A DNA stretch of 64,000 nucleotides from Lysobacter enzymogenes (GTDB lineage: Bacteria; Pseudomonadota; Gammaproteobacteria; Xanthomonadales; Xanthomonadaceae), in contig NZ_CP067395.1 in the NCBI RefSeq assembly GCF_017355525.1, positions 1,798,001 to 1,862,000 on the forward strand. Direction: 5' to 3'. The first letter of the stretch is position 1; each line of letters begins with the position of its first letter. Both the position numbers and the translations under genes were made by a program. The notes under the pieces are model-generated. The model ran no database searches. It was not told where the DNA came from and saw only the letters and a list, made by a program, of their open reading frames with translations. This document shows, one piece after another, positions 25,017-34,003 of the stretch.

Positions 25017-25964
25017 ATGCTTCGCCTGCTCCAACGCTTGCGCACGCCCATCCCGGCCGAATCACCCGCGCGTTGGCTGCCGACGGCGATGCTCGCGGCC
25101 GCGTGCGCCAGCGCCTGCGCGCTGGCATATACGCGCGAACCCGCCACTGCGCCGGCGGAGGCGCAGCGCTGGGCGCCGGCCGGCATCGCCAGCAATCAAT
25201 ACGAATCCTCGCCGACGTTCTCGCCCGACGGCCGCGAGCTCTACTTCATGCGCAGCGACCGCAACTTCGCCCACTGGCGGATCCTGCAGTCGCGCTGCAC
25301 CGATGCCGGCTGGTCGCCGCCGCAGCCGCCCGCCTTCGCCGCCGCGCGGCCCGGACTCGATGCCGATCCGTTCGTAAGCGCCGACGGCCGGCGCCTGTAT
25401 TTCGTCTCCGCGCGCCACGATCCCAAAGGCGAGGACCTCGACATCTACTACGTCGAGCGCGGCGCCGACGGCGGCTGGGGCGCGCCGGTGCGGCTGCCGG
25501 CGCCGGTCAATTCGCCGGCCTCGGAACTGCTGCCGCGCACGCTGCCGGGCGGCGGCCTGCTGTTCGGTTCGGCGCGCGCGGGCGGGCTCGGCCAGGGCGA
25601 TGTGTATCGCGCCGAGCCGCAAGCCGACGGCCGTTGGCGGGTGCGCAACCTCGGCGCGCCGGTCAGCAGCGCGGCCAACGAATACGAAGCGGAAATGTCG
25701 CGCGACGGGCGCGAGCTGATCGCGGTCGCCGACCGCGGCGTGCGCTCGCATCTGTACCGCTATCGGCTGGAACGCGGCCGCTGGCGCGAGCTCGGCCAGA
25801 TCGCCGCGCGCGCAGACGTGTTCCAGGTCGGCCCGCTGCTGTCGCCGCGCGGCGACCGGCTGCTGTTCGCGCAGGCCGACGGCGAGCGCTCCGGCGAGTT
25901 CTTCGTGATCGACCTCAAGCCCGGCGCAGACCGCAGCTGGCCGCCCGCTTGCCCGACCCGCTGA
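25017..25964 (+). CDS. PD40/TolB-like beta-propeller protein
   Basis: A 315-residue protein with an N-terminal membrane anchor or signal segment (residues about 20-42, WLPTAMLAAACASACALAYT). The rest has WD40-like PD40 repeats, each with an SPDGRELYF-type core: SPTFSPDGRELYFMRSD, PFVSADGRRLYFVSARHD, AEMSRDGRELIAVADRG and LLSPRGDRLLFAQADG. It is expected to be periplasmic. These propellers act as binding scaffolds; no enzymatic residue set is evident. It is convergent with the next gene, 17 bp apart. Confidence 0.85.
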   Translation: MLRLLQRLRTPIPAESPARWLPTAMLAAACASACALAYTREPATAPAEAQRWAPAGIASNQYESSPTFSPDGRELYFMRSDRNFAHWRILQSRCTDAGWSPPQPPAFAAARPGLDADPFVSADGRRLYFVSARHDPKGEDLDIYYVERGADGGWGAPVRLPAPVNSPASELLPRTLPGGGLLFGSARAGGLGQGDVYRAEPQADGRWRVRNLGAPVSSAANEYEAEMSRDGRELIAVADRGVRSHLYRYRLERGRWRELGQIAARADVFQVGPLLSPRGDRLLFAQADGERSGEFFVIDLKPGADRSWPPACPTR

Positions 25965-25981
25965 GCGGCGCCGGCCGCAGT

Positions 25982-26500
25982 CTATTTAGGCAACCAGACC
26001 AGCACGCTGCCGACGATGCCGCCGATGGTCGCGATCCCGCCCAACACCAACGCGACCACCCGCACCGCGATGCCCGCGCCGACCGGCCGCTGCACCACGA
26101 TCCATGCGCGCTGCTGCGCCTCGGCCGACATGCCTTCCACGCTCAGGCTCAGCTCGCCATCGCACGCGAGCTCGAACCAGCCGGTGGAAATCCGGGTCGA
26201 GCCGTCCATGCCGCTGGTCTTGGTGCGGCTGAGCACTTTGCGGTGCACCACGACCGGCGCGCCGCCGGCGTCGTGCAGCGCGTAGCGCACGCCGAGGAAA
26301 TCGGCGCTGAAGGTGCGCCCCTCCACGCACAGGTCGTAACGGCCGGCGGGAACGCTGAGGCGCTCGCCGCTGCGGGCCGGCACGCGCGCGACGACGGCTT
26401 TGTCGATCAGCCGCATCAGCGACGGAACGACGCGTCCCAGCACGATCAGCCCGGCCACGAACGCCAGCGGCAACAACACGTTCCAGACGCTGAAATTCAT
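25982..26500 (-). CDS. Hypothetical membrane protein, 172 residues
   Basis: Two predicted membrane helices bracket a soluble domain: one at residues 5-27 (VWNVLLPLAFVAGLIVLGRV), one at the C-terminus (VVALVLGGIATIGGIVGSVL). The middle, residues about 40-135, is beta-rich (RYDLCVEGRTFSADFLGVRY ... GWFELACDGELSLSVEG) and may be a small sandwich. I do not recognise the family. It lies 28 bp downstream of the Kef-type antiporter and may be co-transcribed with it. Confidence 0.72.
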   Translation of the reverse strand: MNFSVWNVLLPLAFVAGLIVLGRVVPSLMRLIDKAVVARVPARSGERLSVPAGRYDLCVEGRTFSADFLGVRYALHDAGGAPVVVHRKVLSRTKTSGMDGSTRISTGWFELACDGELSLSVEGMSAEAQQRAWIVVQRPVGAGIAVRVVALVLGGIATIGGIVGSVLVWLPK

Positions 26501-26528
26501 CGCCCGTCGCCTCCCGGCCGCACGCGGC

Positions 26529-28355
26529 TCACGCGGAAATGCCCGGCACGTGTTCTTCTTCGTTCTCGGGCCTGGCCTGGCGCGGCTTCGGCGCGATCAG
26601 CGGCGTCTGCTGCATGTTGCCGTACAGCAGCGACACGCCCGCGCGCACGCCGTCGACCAGTTCCAGCTCGAAGCGCTCGGCGTCGCGGCGGCGGATCTCG
26701 GCGACGACTTCGGCCGCGTCGTCGGCCGTCACCCCGAGCTCGATCAGCGCCGCCTCGCCGAAGCGCATCGCCGATTCGAAGGTCTCGCGCACCTGCAGGT
26801 CGACGCCGGCGTGGACCAGCTCCAACGCGTGCTCGCGGTCGAAGCTGCGCGCCAGCACCCGCGCCTGCGGGAACTCGTGGCGGATCAGCTGGGCGGTGGT
26901 GGTCGCCGCGGCGCGGTCGTCGATGCAGATCGCGATCAGTTGCGCGGTCGCCGCGCCGGAGGCGTGCAGCACGTCCAGGCGGGTGCCGTCGCCGTAGTAC
27001 ACCTTGAAGCCGAAGGTCTGCGCGCTTTCGATCATCTCCACGTCGGTGTCGATGATCGCGACCTCGACCCCGCGCGCCAGCAGCGACTGCGACACCACCT
27101 GGCCGAAGCGGCCGAAGCCGATCAGCAGCACGCTGCCGCTGAGGCCGTTGGGTTCGTCCACGCCTTCCAGCGACAGCGCGGTCTTCGGCGAAAGCTTGCG
27201 CAGGGCGATGATCGCCAGCGGCGTCAGCACCATCGACAGCACCACGATGGCGGTGAGGTTGGCGCCGACCTCGGCCTGGATCAGGCGCGCGTTGACCGCC
27301 GCGGAGAACAGCACGAAGGCGAACTCGCCGCCCTGCGCCATCAGCACCGCGCGGTCCAGCGATTCGGTGTGGCAGGACTTCAGCAGCCGCGCGACGATGT
27401 AGATGCACAGCGCCTTGACCAGCATCAGCGCGAGCACGCCGCCGACGATCAGCGGCCAGTTCGCCGCGACCACCTTCAGGTCCAGGGACATGCCGACGCT
27501 GAGGAAGAACAGGCCGAGCAGGATGCCGCGGAACGGTTCGACGTCGGCTTCGAGTTGGTGGCGGAAGCTCGATTCCGACAGCAGCACGCCGGCCAGGAAC
27601 GCGCCCATCGCCATCGACAGGCCGCCGACCTGCATCAGCAGCGCTGCGCCGAGCACCACCAGCAGCGCCGCCGCAGTCATCACCTCGCGCGCCTTGGCCG
27701 CGGCGAGGATGCGGAACATCGGATTGAGCAGCCACACGCCCGCGCCGATCAGCGCCGCCAGCGAGGCCAGGGCGATGCCGACGTCGGCCCAGCGCGAGTG
27801 CGCGGCGGCGGCGGCGGTGGGATCGGGCGGCGCCATCAGCGCCACCAGCGCCAGCAGCGGCACGATCAGCAGGTCTTCGAACAGCAGGATCGAGACGATG
27901 CGCTGGCCGCGCGGCAGCGCCAGGTCGCCGCGTTCGCCGAGGATCTGCATGACGATGGCGGTCGAGGTCAGCACGAAGCCCATCGCGCCGATGAAGGCGA
28001 CCACCGGCGGGAAGCCGAACAGCAGGCCGACCCCGGTCATCGCGGTCGAGCACAGCGCGATCTGCGCGGTGCCGAGGCCGAAGATCTCGCGGCGCAGGCT
28101 CCACAGGTGCGAAGGCCGCATTTCCAGGCCGATGATGAACAAGAACATCACCACGCCGAGCTCGGCCACGTGCAGGATCGCCTGCGGGTCGGCGAAGAAG
28201 CCGAGCCCGAACGGGCCGATCAACAGGCCCGCGGCGAGATAGCCCAGCACCGAGCCCAGGCCGATGCGCTTGAAGATCGGAACCGCGATCACGCCGGCCG
28301 CCAACAGCACCACCACGTTGACCAACTCGCTGCCGCCTTGCGCTTCGGCCGCCAT
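26529..28355 (-). CDS. Kef-type monovalent cation/proton antiporter with TrkA-N domain
   Basis: A 608-residue CPA2 family transporter. The N-terminal 390 residues contain about 12 membrane helices (ELVNVVVLLAAGVIAVPIFK, GYLAAGLLIGPFGLGFF, LFIIGLEMRP, AFLAGVLLSESSFRHQLEAD). The C-terminal RCK/TrkA-N domain begins at VLLIGFGRFGQVVSQSLLAR with a Rossmann GxGxxG and an acidic nucleotide-binding IIDTDVEMI. KefB/KefC proteins export K+ for protection against electrophiles; RosB-like relatives have the same layout. No kefF/kefG ancillary gene is next to it. The start has GGGAGA five nt upstream. Confidence 0.93.
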   Translation of the reverse strand: MAAEAQGGSELVNVVVLLAAGVIAVPIFKRIGLGSVLGYLAAGLLIGPFGLGFFADPQAILHVAELGVVMFLFIIGLEMRPSHLWSLRREIFGLGTAQIALCSTAMTGVGLLFGFPPVVAFIGAMGFVLTSTAIVMQILGERGDLALPRGQRIVSILLFEDLLIVPLLALVALMAPPDPTAAAAAHSRWADVGIALASLAALIGAGVWLLNPMFRILAAAKAREVMTAAALLVVLGAALLMQVGGLSMAMGAFLAGVLLSESSFRHQLEADVEPFRGILLGLFFLSVGMSLDLKVVAANWPLIVGGVLALMLVKALCIYIVARLLKSCHTESLDRAVLMAQGGEFAFVLFSAAVNARLIQAEVGANLTAIVVLSMVLTPLAIIALRKLSPKTALSLEGVDEPNGLSGSVLLIGFGRFGQVVSQSLLARGVEVAIIDTDVEMIESAQTFGFKVYYGDGTRLDVLHASGAATAQLIAICIDDRAAATTTAQLIRHEFPQARVLARSFDREHALELVHAGVDLQVRETFESAMRFGEAALIELGVTADDAAEVVAEIRRRDAERFELELVDGVRAGVSLLYGNMQQTPLIAPKPRQARPENEEEHVPGISA

Positions 28356-28533
28356 CGCACTCTCCCTTACCGCGCCGCCGGCGCCTGGTTCATTGAAGCC
28401 TGATTCGTAGGTCGCGGTTCGGACACATCGGTCCGCACGGCCGGCCGCGACGCCGGGGCCACAGCCTAGCAGGCGCGGGCGCACGGCGATGCGCAGGCGC
28501 GGCCGCGCGCGGCCTTGCTTTATCATCCGCGCG

Positions 28534-29739
28534 ATGCGCCCGCGCACCGCCCTCTCCCTTCGATTTTCCCCGCTGCGCCGCACCCTCGCGGCGGCCGCCG
28601 CTTTGGCCTGCCTCGCGCCGGGCTCGGCCTGCGCGGCCGAACCCGGCGACGGTGCGGTCGTCGTGCTCAGCGCCACCGTCGCCGACCAGCGCATCGAAGG
28701 CGCGAGCGTGGAGCTGCGCCGCGACGGCCTGCCGACGCTGGCCGCGAGCAGCGACGCGCAAGGCCGCGCCGGGCTCGATCCGGCCGCCTTGGCCGATCCG
28801 GCCGCGCGCCTGAGCATCCGCAAGCCCGGCTACGCCGAGTTGCTGGCGCAATGCCCGTGCAGCGACCGCCGCTACGCGCTGAGCCCGGCGCTGGCCAGCC
28901 TCGACGGCTTGCGCGTGGTGCTGAGCTGGGACGCGCCCGGCGTCGATCTCGACGCGCACCTGAGCTTCCCCGGCAACCACGTCTACTTCCAGCGCCCGCG
29001 CGGCGCCGACGCGCGCCTGGACCTCGACGCGGCCGACCGTCGCCGCCCCGAGACCGTCACCATCGCCCGCCGCCGCGCCGGCGCGGCCTACACCTACGCC
29101 GTGCACGACTTCGGCCATCGCCAGCAGCCCGAGGCCGACGCGCTGGCGCGCAGCGGCGCCAAGGTCTACGTCTACGTCGGCCAGTCGCTGGTGCGCACCT
29201 ACGCGGCGCCGGTGCAGGCCGGCAACGTCTGGACGGTGTTCCGCATCAACGGCGAAGGCCGCTTCGAGGAGATCGACCGCATCGCCGCCAGCCGCGCCGG
29301 CGCCGACGCGCTCGGCGCCGAATTGGCGCGCGCGCCGGGCCAAGCCGCACCGCCGGCCGCGGTCGCCGGCGAGGACGCGGCCGCGGCCAACCAACGCGGC
29401 GAGACGGCGTACCGCAGCGGCGACCTGCCCGGCGCCATCGCCGCCTACCAACAAGCGATTGAGTTGAATCCCAACTACGCGCTGGCCTTCAGCAACCTCG
29501 GCCTGGCGTATGTGCGCAAGGGCCGCGCCGCCGAGGCGATCTGGGCCTCGCGCCGCGCCATCGCCCTGGCCAAGGGCGCGGGCGCGGCGACCATCCGCGC
29601 CGGCGCGTACTACAACATCGGCAAGCTGTACGAGCTCGACGGTCAGTACGAGCGGGCGATGTCGAACTATCTGGCGGCGCGGCGCGAGAAATCGGACAAG
29701 AGCTACGACGAGGCGCTGCAGCGGGTCAGCGGCTACTGA
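28534..29739 (+). CDS. Secreted DUF2135/YfaP-like protein with TPR repeats
   Basis: A 401-residue exported protein. A signal peptide ends near SACA (residue 36). Residues about 40-110 form an Ig-like or CarboxypepD-regulatory-like segment (ATVADQRIEGASVELRRDGL). Residues 125-250 match the YfaP/DUF2135 style (VVLSWDAPGVDLDAHLSFPG ... YTYAVHDF). Two or three TPR units follow (YRSGDLPGAIAAYQQAIELN, AGAYYNIGKLYELDGQYERA). It probably mediates envelope protein contacts. A polysaccharide deacetylase gene follows 58 bp downstream; a joint role in surface glycan processing is possible but not shown. Confidence 0.82.
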   Translation: MRPRTALSLRFSPLRRTLAAAAALACLAPGSACAAEPGDGAVVVLSATVADQRIEGASVELRRDGLPTLAASSDAQGRAGLDPAALADPAARLSIRKPGYAELLAQCPCSDRRYALSPALASLDGLRVVLSWDAPGVDLDAHLSFPGNHVYFQRPRGADARLDLDAADRRRPETVTIARRRAGAAYTYAVHDFGHRQQPEADALARSGAKVYVYVGQSLVRTYAAPVQAGNVWTVFRINGEGRFEEIDRIAASRAGADALGAELARAPGQAAPPAAVAGEDAAAANQRGETAYRSGDLPGAIAAYQQAIELNPNYALAFSNLGLAYVRKGRAAEAIWASRRAIALAKGAGAATIRAGAYYNIGKLYELDGQYERAMSNYLAARREKSDKSYDEALQRVSGY

Positions 29740-29797
29740 AGCCGCCGACGCCGCGGCGGCGCGCGAACGCACGAATCGAACAGGCGCAAGGACGATC

Positions 29798-31075
29798 ATG
29801 GAACCGATGCAATCCAGCGAACCGGCGCAACGCAGCGTTGCTTCGCGGCCGGCGCCCGCGGCGGCGCACGCCGGCCATCGCGCGCCGCCGCGCATCGCGA
29901 CGCCGGCGCTCGCGCCCGGCGCCCGCCTGCGCGCGGGCGCCGGCCTCGCTGCGGCATGCGCGCTGCTGGTCGCCGGGCTGCTCGCCGCCGCGCCGCTGCG
30001 CGCCGCCGGCCCGGCCGAGATCGCCAGCGCCGACCGCGCCGCGTGGCCGCAGCCGATCGATACGCCGGCCGCGTTCGACCGCGCTTCGCGCGCCGAAATC
30101 CTCGCCTTCGCCCACGAGCTGGCCGGCTCGGAACCGCTCGACGACGCGGCCCTGGCCCAGCGCCTGCGGCTCAGGCAGGTCGACCGCGCCAGCGTCGACA
30201 AGATCCGCGCGCGCCTGTGGCAGCGCCTGGCCGACAACTACCGCCTGGCCTCGCGCGCCTGCGCGCCGCGCGAACCGTTCTGCGCGCCGGCCGGCGACGC
30301 CGCCGCGCTGCGCGCGCTGGCCGCCGGCTTCGACGCCGCGCCGGCGCCGGCCTATGCGGCCTGGCGCGCCGACGCGGCACGCTTCCACCGCATCTACCTG
30401 GACGAACAGCTGCGCCTGGCCGCGCTGTTCCCGCGCACCAGCAGCGAGATCGACACCTACTCGGCGCAGGAAATCGACGGCAGCGAACTGCCCGACCGCC
30501 AGTTCCTGCTGACCTTCGACGACGGCCCGAGCGCGCCCGGCGGCAACACCGACGCGCTGCTGCGCACCCTGCGCGAGCACAAGCTCAACGCGACCTTCTT
30601 CGTGCTCGGCCAGCAATTGCAGCCGCGGATGAAATCCGAAGCGCCGGCCAAGACCTACGCCGGCATGTGCGTGGCCTCGCACGGCTGGGAACACCAATCG
30701 CATTCGCGCTGGCCGCAATGGCAGGACTCGGTGATCCGCAGCAGCGCGCTGGTGCGCGAACAGACCGGCGCGCTGTACCGCCCGCTGTTCCGTCCGCCCT
30801 ACGGCCAGCGCCGCGCCGACAGCGGCGCATTCTTCCGCGAACAAGGGCTGCGCGTGGTCTTGTGGACCATCGACTCGCAGGACTGGAACGCCAAGGTCGA
30901 CGCCGGCCAAGTGCAGGGCCGCTTGCTGAGCCTGATGCTGTTGTGGCGGCACGGCACGATCCTGTTCCACGACATCCACGACAAGGCCCGCGTGGCGTTG
31001 CCGTGGGTGCTGCGGCAGACCCGCGGCGCGGGGGTGCAGTGGCTGGATTGCCGGCGTTATCCATTGCCGCAGTAA
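29798..31075 (+). CDS. Polysaccharide deacetylase family protein (CE4)
   Basis: A 425-residue protein with an N-terminal signal or anchor (GLAAACALLVAGLLAAAPLR, residues about 49-68), a helical spacer, and a NodB-fold deacetylase from about residue 235. Motif 1 FLLTFDDGPSAPGG has the catalytic DD pair, motif 2 is SHGWEHQSHS (HxxxH-like metal ligands), motif 3 RPPYGQRR, then TIDSQDWN and ILFHDIHDKAR. CE4 enzymes remove N- or O-acetyl groups from peptidoglycan, chitin or exopolysaccharide. The ATG at 29798 has AAGGA 6 nt upstream. Confidence 0.9.
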   Translation: MEPMQSSEPAQRSVASRPAPAAAHAGHRAPPRIATPALAPGARLRAGAGLAAACALLVAGLLAAAPLRAAGPAEIASADRAAWPQPIDTPAAFDRASRAEILAFAHELAGSEPLDDAALAQRLRLRQVDRASVDKIRARLWQRLADNYRLASRACAPREPFCAPAGDAAALRALAAGFDAAPAPAYAAWRADAARFHRIYLDEQLRLAALFPRTSSEIDTYSAQEIDGSELPDRQFLLTFDDGPSAPGGNTDALLRTLREHKLNATFFVLGQQLQPRMKSEAPAKTYAGMCVASHGWEHQSHSRWPQWQDSVIRSSALVREQTGALYRPLFRPPYGQRRADSGAFFREQGLRVVLWTIDSQDWNAKVDAGQVQGRLLSLMLLWRHGTILFHDIHDKARVALPWVLRQTRGAGVQWLDCRRYPLPQ

Positions 31076-31214
31076 GCGGCGCGGACTGAGCCGGTCGGCC
31101 CGGGTTTTACGAGTGAGGTAGTGGCGCCGCGCCCTATGCGGCGCCTGTTCCGCGATCGACCGCCGCGCAGCCGGCGGCCGGGCGCGGGCCGATCATCACT
31201 ACCAGGAACCTCCC

Positions 31215-31688
31215 ATGCGCCTCACCCGCACTCTTCCCCTGTTCCTCGCGATCCTGGCCGCCGCGCCGTCGGTTGCGCTCGCATCGCCGCCGCCGAGCGA
31301 CTGGCAGAACGCGCCGCTGTGCAACGGCAAATACAGCGCGCAGATGAAGCACACCTTCTATGAAACCGCGACCACCGCCGGCGTGCGCAGCGAGGCCGGG
31401 GTCGCACGCAACCCGTTCGCTCACGGCTCGTTCCCGAATCCGACCTATTACCTGGTCGAAGCCGAAGTCTCCAGCCGCAGCGACGTGCACCCGAACTGGA
31501 CCAGCGACAGCCGCGAGCGCGACGGTTACGACAGCTACACGGACGAGCCGGCGCAGGTCGGCACGGTCGTGTTCAAGAACGCCGGCTGCAAGCTGGTCGG
31601 CACCGCCCGGGTCACCGTGCAGTGCCCGGGCAGCGCGGCCCTGGAAACCAAGACCTTCACCCGCAGTTGGGACGGTTGCGGCCTGTAA
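31215..31688 (+). CDS. Secreted hypothetical protein, 157 residues
   Basis: A signal peptide (MRLTRTLPLFLAILAAAPSV, cleavage near ALA) precedes a 130-residue beta-rich domain with four cysteines (NAPLCNGKYSAQ, KNAGCKLVGTARVTVQC, RSWDGCGL), probably two disulfides. Family unknown to me. It is convergent with asnB; a GC hairpin lies in the 51-bp gap. Confidence 0.75.
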   Translation: MRLTRTLPLFLAILAAAPSVALASPPPSDWQNAPLCNGKYSAQMKHTFYETATTAGVRSEAGVARNPFAHGSFPNPTYYLVEAEVSSRSDVHPNWTSDSRERDGYDSYTDEPAQVGTVVFKNAGCKLVGTARVTVQCPGSAALETKTFTRSWDGCGL

Positions 31689-31702
31689 GCCGGGATTCGC
31701 GC

Positions 31703-31728
31703 GGGCGCCGCCGGCTGCGGCGGCGCCC
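31703..31728. terminator. Hairpin between convergent genes
   Basis: GGGCGCCGCC, 6-nt loop and complement. No T-tract on either strand, so a role as terminator is possible but weak. Confidence 0.4.
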
Positions 31729-31739
31729 CGACGCAGAGC

Positions 31740-33425
31740 TCAGGCCAACGCCGCCTGATGCACCCCCGCGACCGCGCGCCCCGACGGATCGGCCGCGTTG
31801 GCGAACGCCGCGTCCCAGGCGATCGCCGCCGGCGAGGAACAGGCGATCGACTTGCCGCCCGGCACGGTGTTGGCGCAGGCATCGCCCGGGAAATGGCGCT
31901 CGAAGATGCTTCGGTAGTAATACGCTTCCTTGGTCTGCGGGGTGTTGATCGGGAAGCGCACCGCCGCCGCGGCCAGTTCGCGGTCGCTGACGTGGGCCTC
32001 GGCATGCGCCTTGAGCCCGTCGATCCAGCCGTAGCCGACGCCGTCGCTGAACTGCTCCTTCTGCCGCCACAGGATCGAATCGGGCAGATAGCCTTCGAAG
32101 GCTTCGCGCAGCACCGATTTCTCGATCTTGCCGGCGGCCTTGTCGATCATCTTGGCCTGCGCGTCGATGCGCATCGCCGCGTCGAGGAACTCCACGTCGA
32201 GGAACGGCACCCGCGGCTCCACGCCCCAGGCCATCATCGACTTGTTCGCGCGCAGGCAGTCGAAGCTGTGCAGCGCGTCGAGCTTGCGCACCAGTTCCTC
32301 GTGGAATTCGCGCGCGTTCGGCGCCTTGTGGAAGTACAGATAGCCGCCGAAGATTTCGTCGCTGCCTTCGCCCGACAGCACCATCTTGACCCCCATCGCC
32401 TTGATCCGCCGCGCCAGCAGGAACATCGGCGTGGACGCGCGGATGGTGGTGACGTCGTAGGTCTCGATGTGGGCGATCACGTCCGGCAGCGCGTCCAGGC
32501 CTTCCTCGAAGGTGTAGGTGAAGCCGTGGTGCACGGTGCCCAGCGCCTGCGCCGCGATTTCGGCCGCGGCCAGGTCGGGCGATCCGCTCAGGCCGATGGC
32601 GAAGGAATGCAGGCGCGGCCACCAGGCTTCGGACTGGTCGTCCTCCTCGATCCGGCGCCGGGCGAAGCGCGCCGCGCACGCGGCGACCAGCGAGGAATCC
32701 AGGCCGCCGGACAGCAGCACGCCGTAGGGCACGTCGCTCATCATCTGCCGGTGCACCGCGCGTTCGAAGGCTTCGCGCAGCTCGCGCTTGTCGGCTTCCA
32801 CGCCGCGCACCGCGTCGTAGTCGCGCCACGGCTTCTGGTAGTACTTCACCGGCGCGCCGACGTCGCTGTCGTAGTAGTGGCCCGGCGGGAACGGCGCGAC
32901 GTCGTCGCACAACCGCGCCAGCGCCTTCATTTCCGAGGCCACCCACAAACGGCCGTCGGCGTCGTGGCCCCAGTACAGCGGGCACACGCCGATCGGGTCG
33001 CGCGCGATCAGGTAACGGCCGCGCGCGCCGTCCCACAAGGCGAAGGCGAAGATGCCGTTGAGCCGGTTCAGCAGTTCGGCCGGCTCCAGCCCTTCGCGGT
33101 ACAGCGCGTTGACCACTTCGCAATCGGACTTGGTCTGGAACTCGTACGGCCGCGCGAGTTGCTGCTCCAGCTCGCGGTGGTTGTAGATCTCGCCGTTGAC
33201 CGCCAGCGCCAGTTCGCCGTCGGCCGAACGCAGCGGCTGCGAGCCGCCGGTGGGGTCGACGATGGCCAGGCGCTCGTGCACCAGGATCGCGCGCGGTTCG
33301 GCGTGCACGCCGGACCAGTCGGGGCCGCGGTGGCGCTGCCGCGCCGACAGCGACAGCGCCAGGGGCCTGAGCGGGCGCAGGTCGGCGCCGGGTCGCAGGT
33401 CGAACAGTCCGAGGATCGAGCACAT
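31740..33425 (-). CDS. asnB: Asparagine synthase B, glutamine-hydrolysing
   Basis: A 561-residue cytoplasmic enzyme making asparagine from aspartate, glutamine and ATP. Cys2 is the amidotransferase nucleophile (MCSILGLFDL), and the glutaminase half (about 1-200) contains LALAVNGEIYNHREL. The synthetase half has the ATP pyrophosphatase loop VLLSGGLDSSLVAA, VKMVLSGEGSDEIFGGYLYF and VEPRVPFLDVEFLDAAMRI. Length matches E. coli AsnB (554). The ribosome site GGAGATT stands upstream of 33425. A terminator hairpin and an Asn-rich 43-codon reading frame lie directly upstream (33485-33671), suggesting attenuation control by asparaginyl-tRNA. Confidence 0.97.
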   Translation of the reverse strand: MCSILGLFDLRPGADLRPLRPLALSLSARQRHRGPDWSGVHAEPRAILVHERLAIVDPTGGSQPLRSADGELALAVNGEIYNHRELEQQLARPYEFQTKSDCEVVNALYREGLEPAELLNRLNGIFAFALWDGARGRYLIARDPIGVCPLYWGHDADGRLWVASEMKALARLCDDVAPFPPGHYYDSDVGAPVKYYQKPWRDYDAVRGVEADKRELREAFERAVHRQMMSDVPYGVLLSGGLDSSLVAACAARFARRRIEEDDQSEAWWPRLHSFAIGLSGSPDLAAAEIAAQALGTVHHGFTYTFEEGLDALPDVIAHIETYDVTTIRASTPMFLLARRIKAMGVKMVLSGEGSDEIFGGYLYFHKAPNAREFHEELVRKLDALHSFDCLRANKSMMAWGVEPRVPFLDVEFLDAAMRIDAQAKMIDKAAGKIEKSVLREAFEGYLPDSILWRQKEQFSDGVGYGWIDGLKAHAEAHVSDRELAAAAVRFPINTPQTKEAYYYRSIFERHFPGDACANTVPGGKSIACSSPAAIAWDAAFANAADPSGRAVAGVHQAALA

Positions 33426-33484
33426 CGGGGAATCTCCAGAGGGTTTGCAGCGGCGGTTGGGAGTTTTCGGAAGCCAGAAACGAA

Positions 33485-33512
33485 GAAGCCCGCGCTGGTC
33501 GGCGCGGGCTTC
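33485..33512 (-). terminator. Leader terminator (attenuator) of asnB
   Basis: On the minus strand, a perfect 11-bp stem GAAGCCCGCGC with loop CGACCA and complement, followed by TTCGTTTCT. It lies after the leader peptide stop and 59 bp before asnB, so it would stop transcription before the gene unless an alternative structure forms. The 5-prime arm GCCCGC can instead pair with GCGGGC at 33550-33555 in the leader reading frame. Confidence 0.8.
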
Positions 33513-33539
33513 GGTGCGAGTTAGCGTGTGTTGCGCGCG

Positions 33540-33671
33540 CTAATCGCCGGCCCGCGGGAGGCTGGCGTTATTGCGGTTATTGTTGTTGGCGCGCGGGTTG
33601 GCCACGGCTGCGCGCGAGCGGCCGGCGAAGGCGGCGCTGCGGATACCGGCGGTGGCGGTGACACAGGTCAT
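33540..33671 (-). CDS. Asn-rich leader peptide of asnB
   Basis: A 43-codon frame starting at 33671 and ending TAG at 33540, 27 nt before the attenuator stem. Seven of 43 residues are Asn, six of them clustered as NNNNRNN at residues 29-35, with two AAT codons that are rare in this GC-rich sequence. A ribosome stalled on the Asn run would leave the GCGGGC segment (33550-33555) free to pair with the terminator arm and allow read-through into asnB. A ribosome reaching the stop would cover it and let the terminator form. AGGA lies eight nt before the ATG, inside a small hairpin. The logic is that of classical amino-acid operon attenuation; I know no described Asn class. Confidence 0.75.
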   Translation of the reverse strand: MTCVTATAGIRSAAFAGRSRAAVANPRANNNNRNNASLPRAGD

Positions 33672-33674
33672 GGG

Positions 33675-33695
33675 CCGATCCTGCTTGAGGATCGG
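33675..33695 (-). promoter_or_regulatory. Hairpin containing the leader-peptide ribosome site
   Basis: CCGATCCT, loop CAAGC, AGGATCGG directly before the leader ATG. The AGGA ribosome site is inside the stem, so it could limit leader translation or act as a pausing structure. Confidence 0.45.
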
Positions 33696-34003
33696 GCCGG
33701 ATGCAAGCGCCGCCGGTCGAATCGGCGGCAGGCGCTGCGGTTTCGATGCGGTTGTGGGAGCGCGCTCGCGGGTTTCGCGGGAACGCCTGCGGACTTTGTG
33801 GAAGGGCCTTCAGGCCCGACGCCGATCTGTTGGATCGCCGCGATCTGAGACAAGAGCATTCTGGCCTGAAGGCCCTCCCGCAAAAGTCCTCGGCGACTCC
33901 TTTTCGCCCAAAGCATTCGAAGGCTTGCCCGGAAACGACAGGTCTACAGCCACAGGCCACACCGCTTCCGCATCGGCTAAGCTCGCCGGCACGGAGGACC
34001 CTC
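33696..34003. other. Intergenic region with a family 2 palindromic repeat
   Basis: Divergent gap between the asnB leader and the acylase gene. It contains an inverted pair at 33799-33880 (GAAGGGCCTTCAGGCCCGAC and, mirrored, CTGGCCTGAAGGCCCTCCC), related to the element at 45984-46068. The promoter for asnB should be just outside 33695 on the minus strand, but no convincing -10/-35 was found. Confidence 0.65.
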
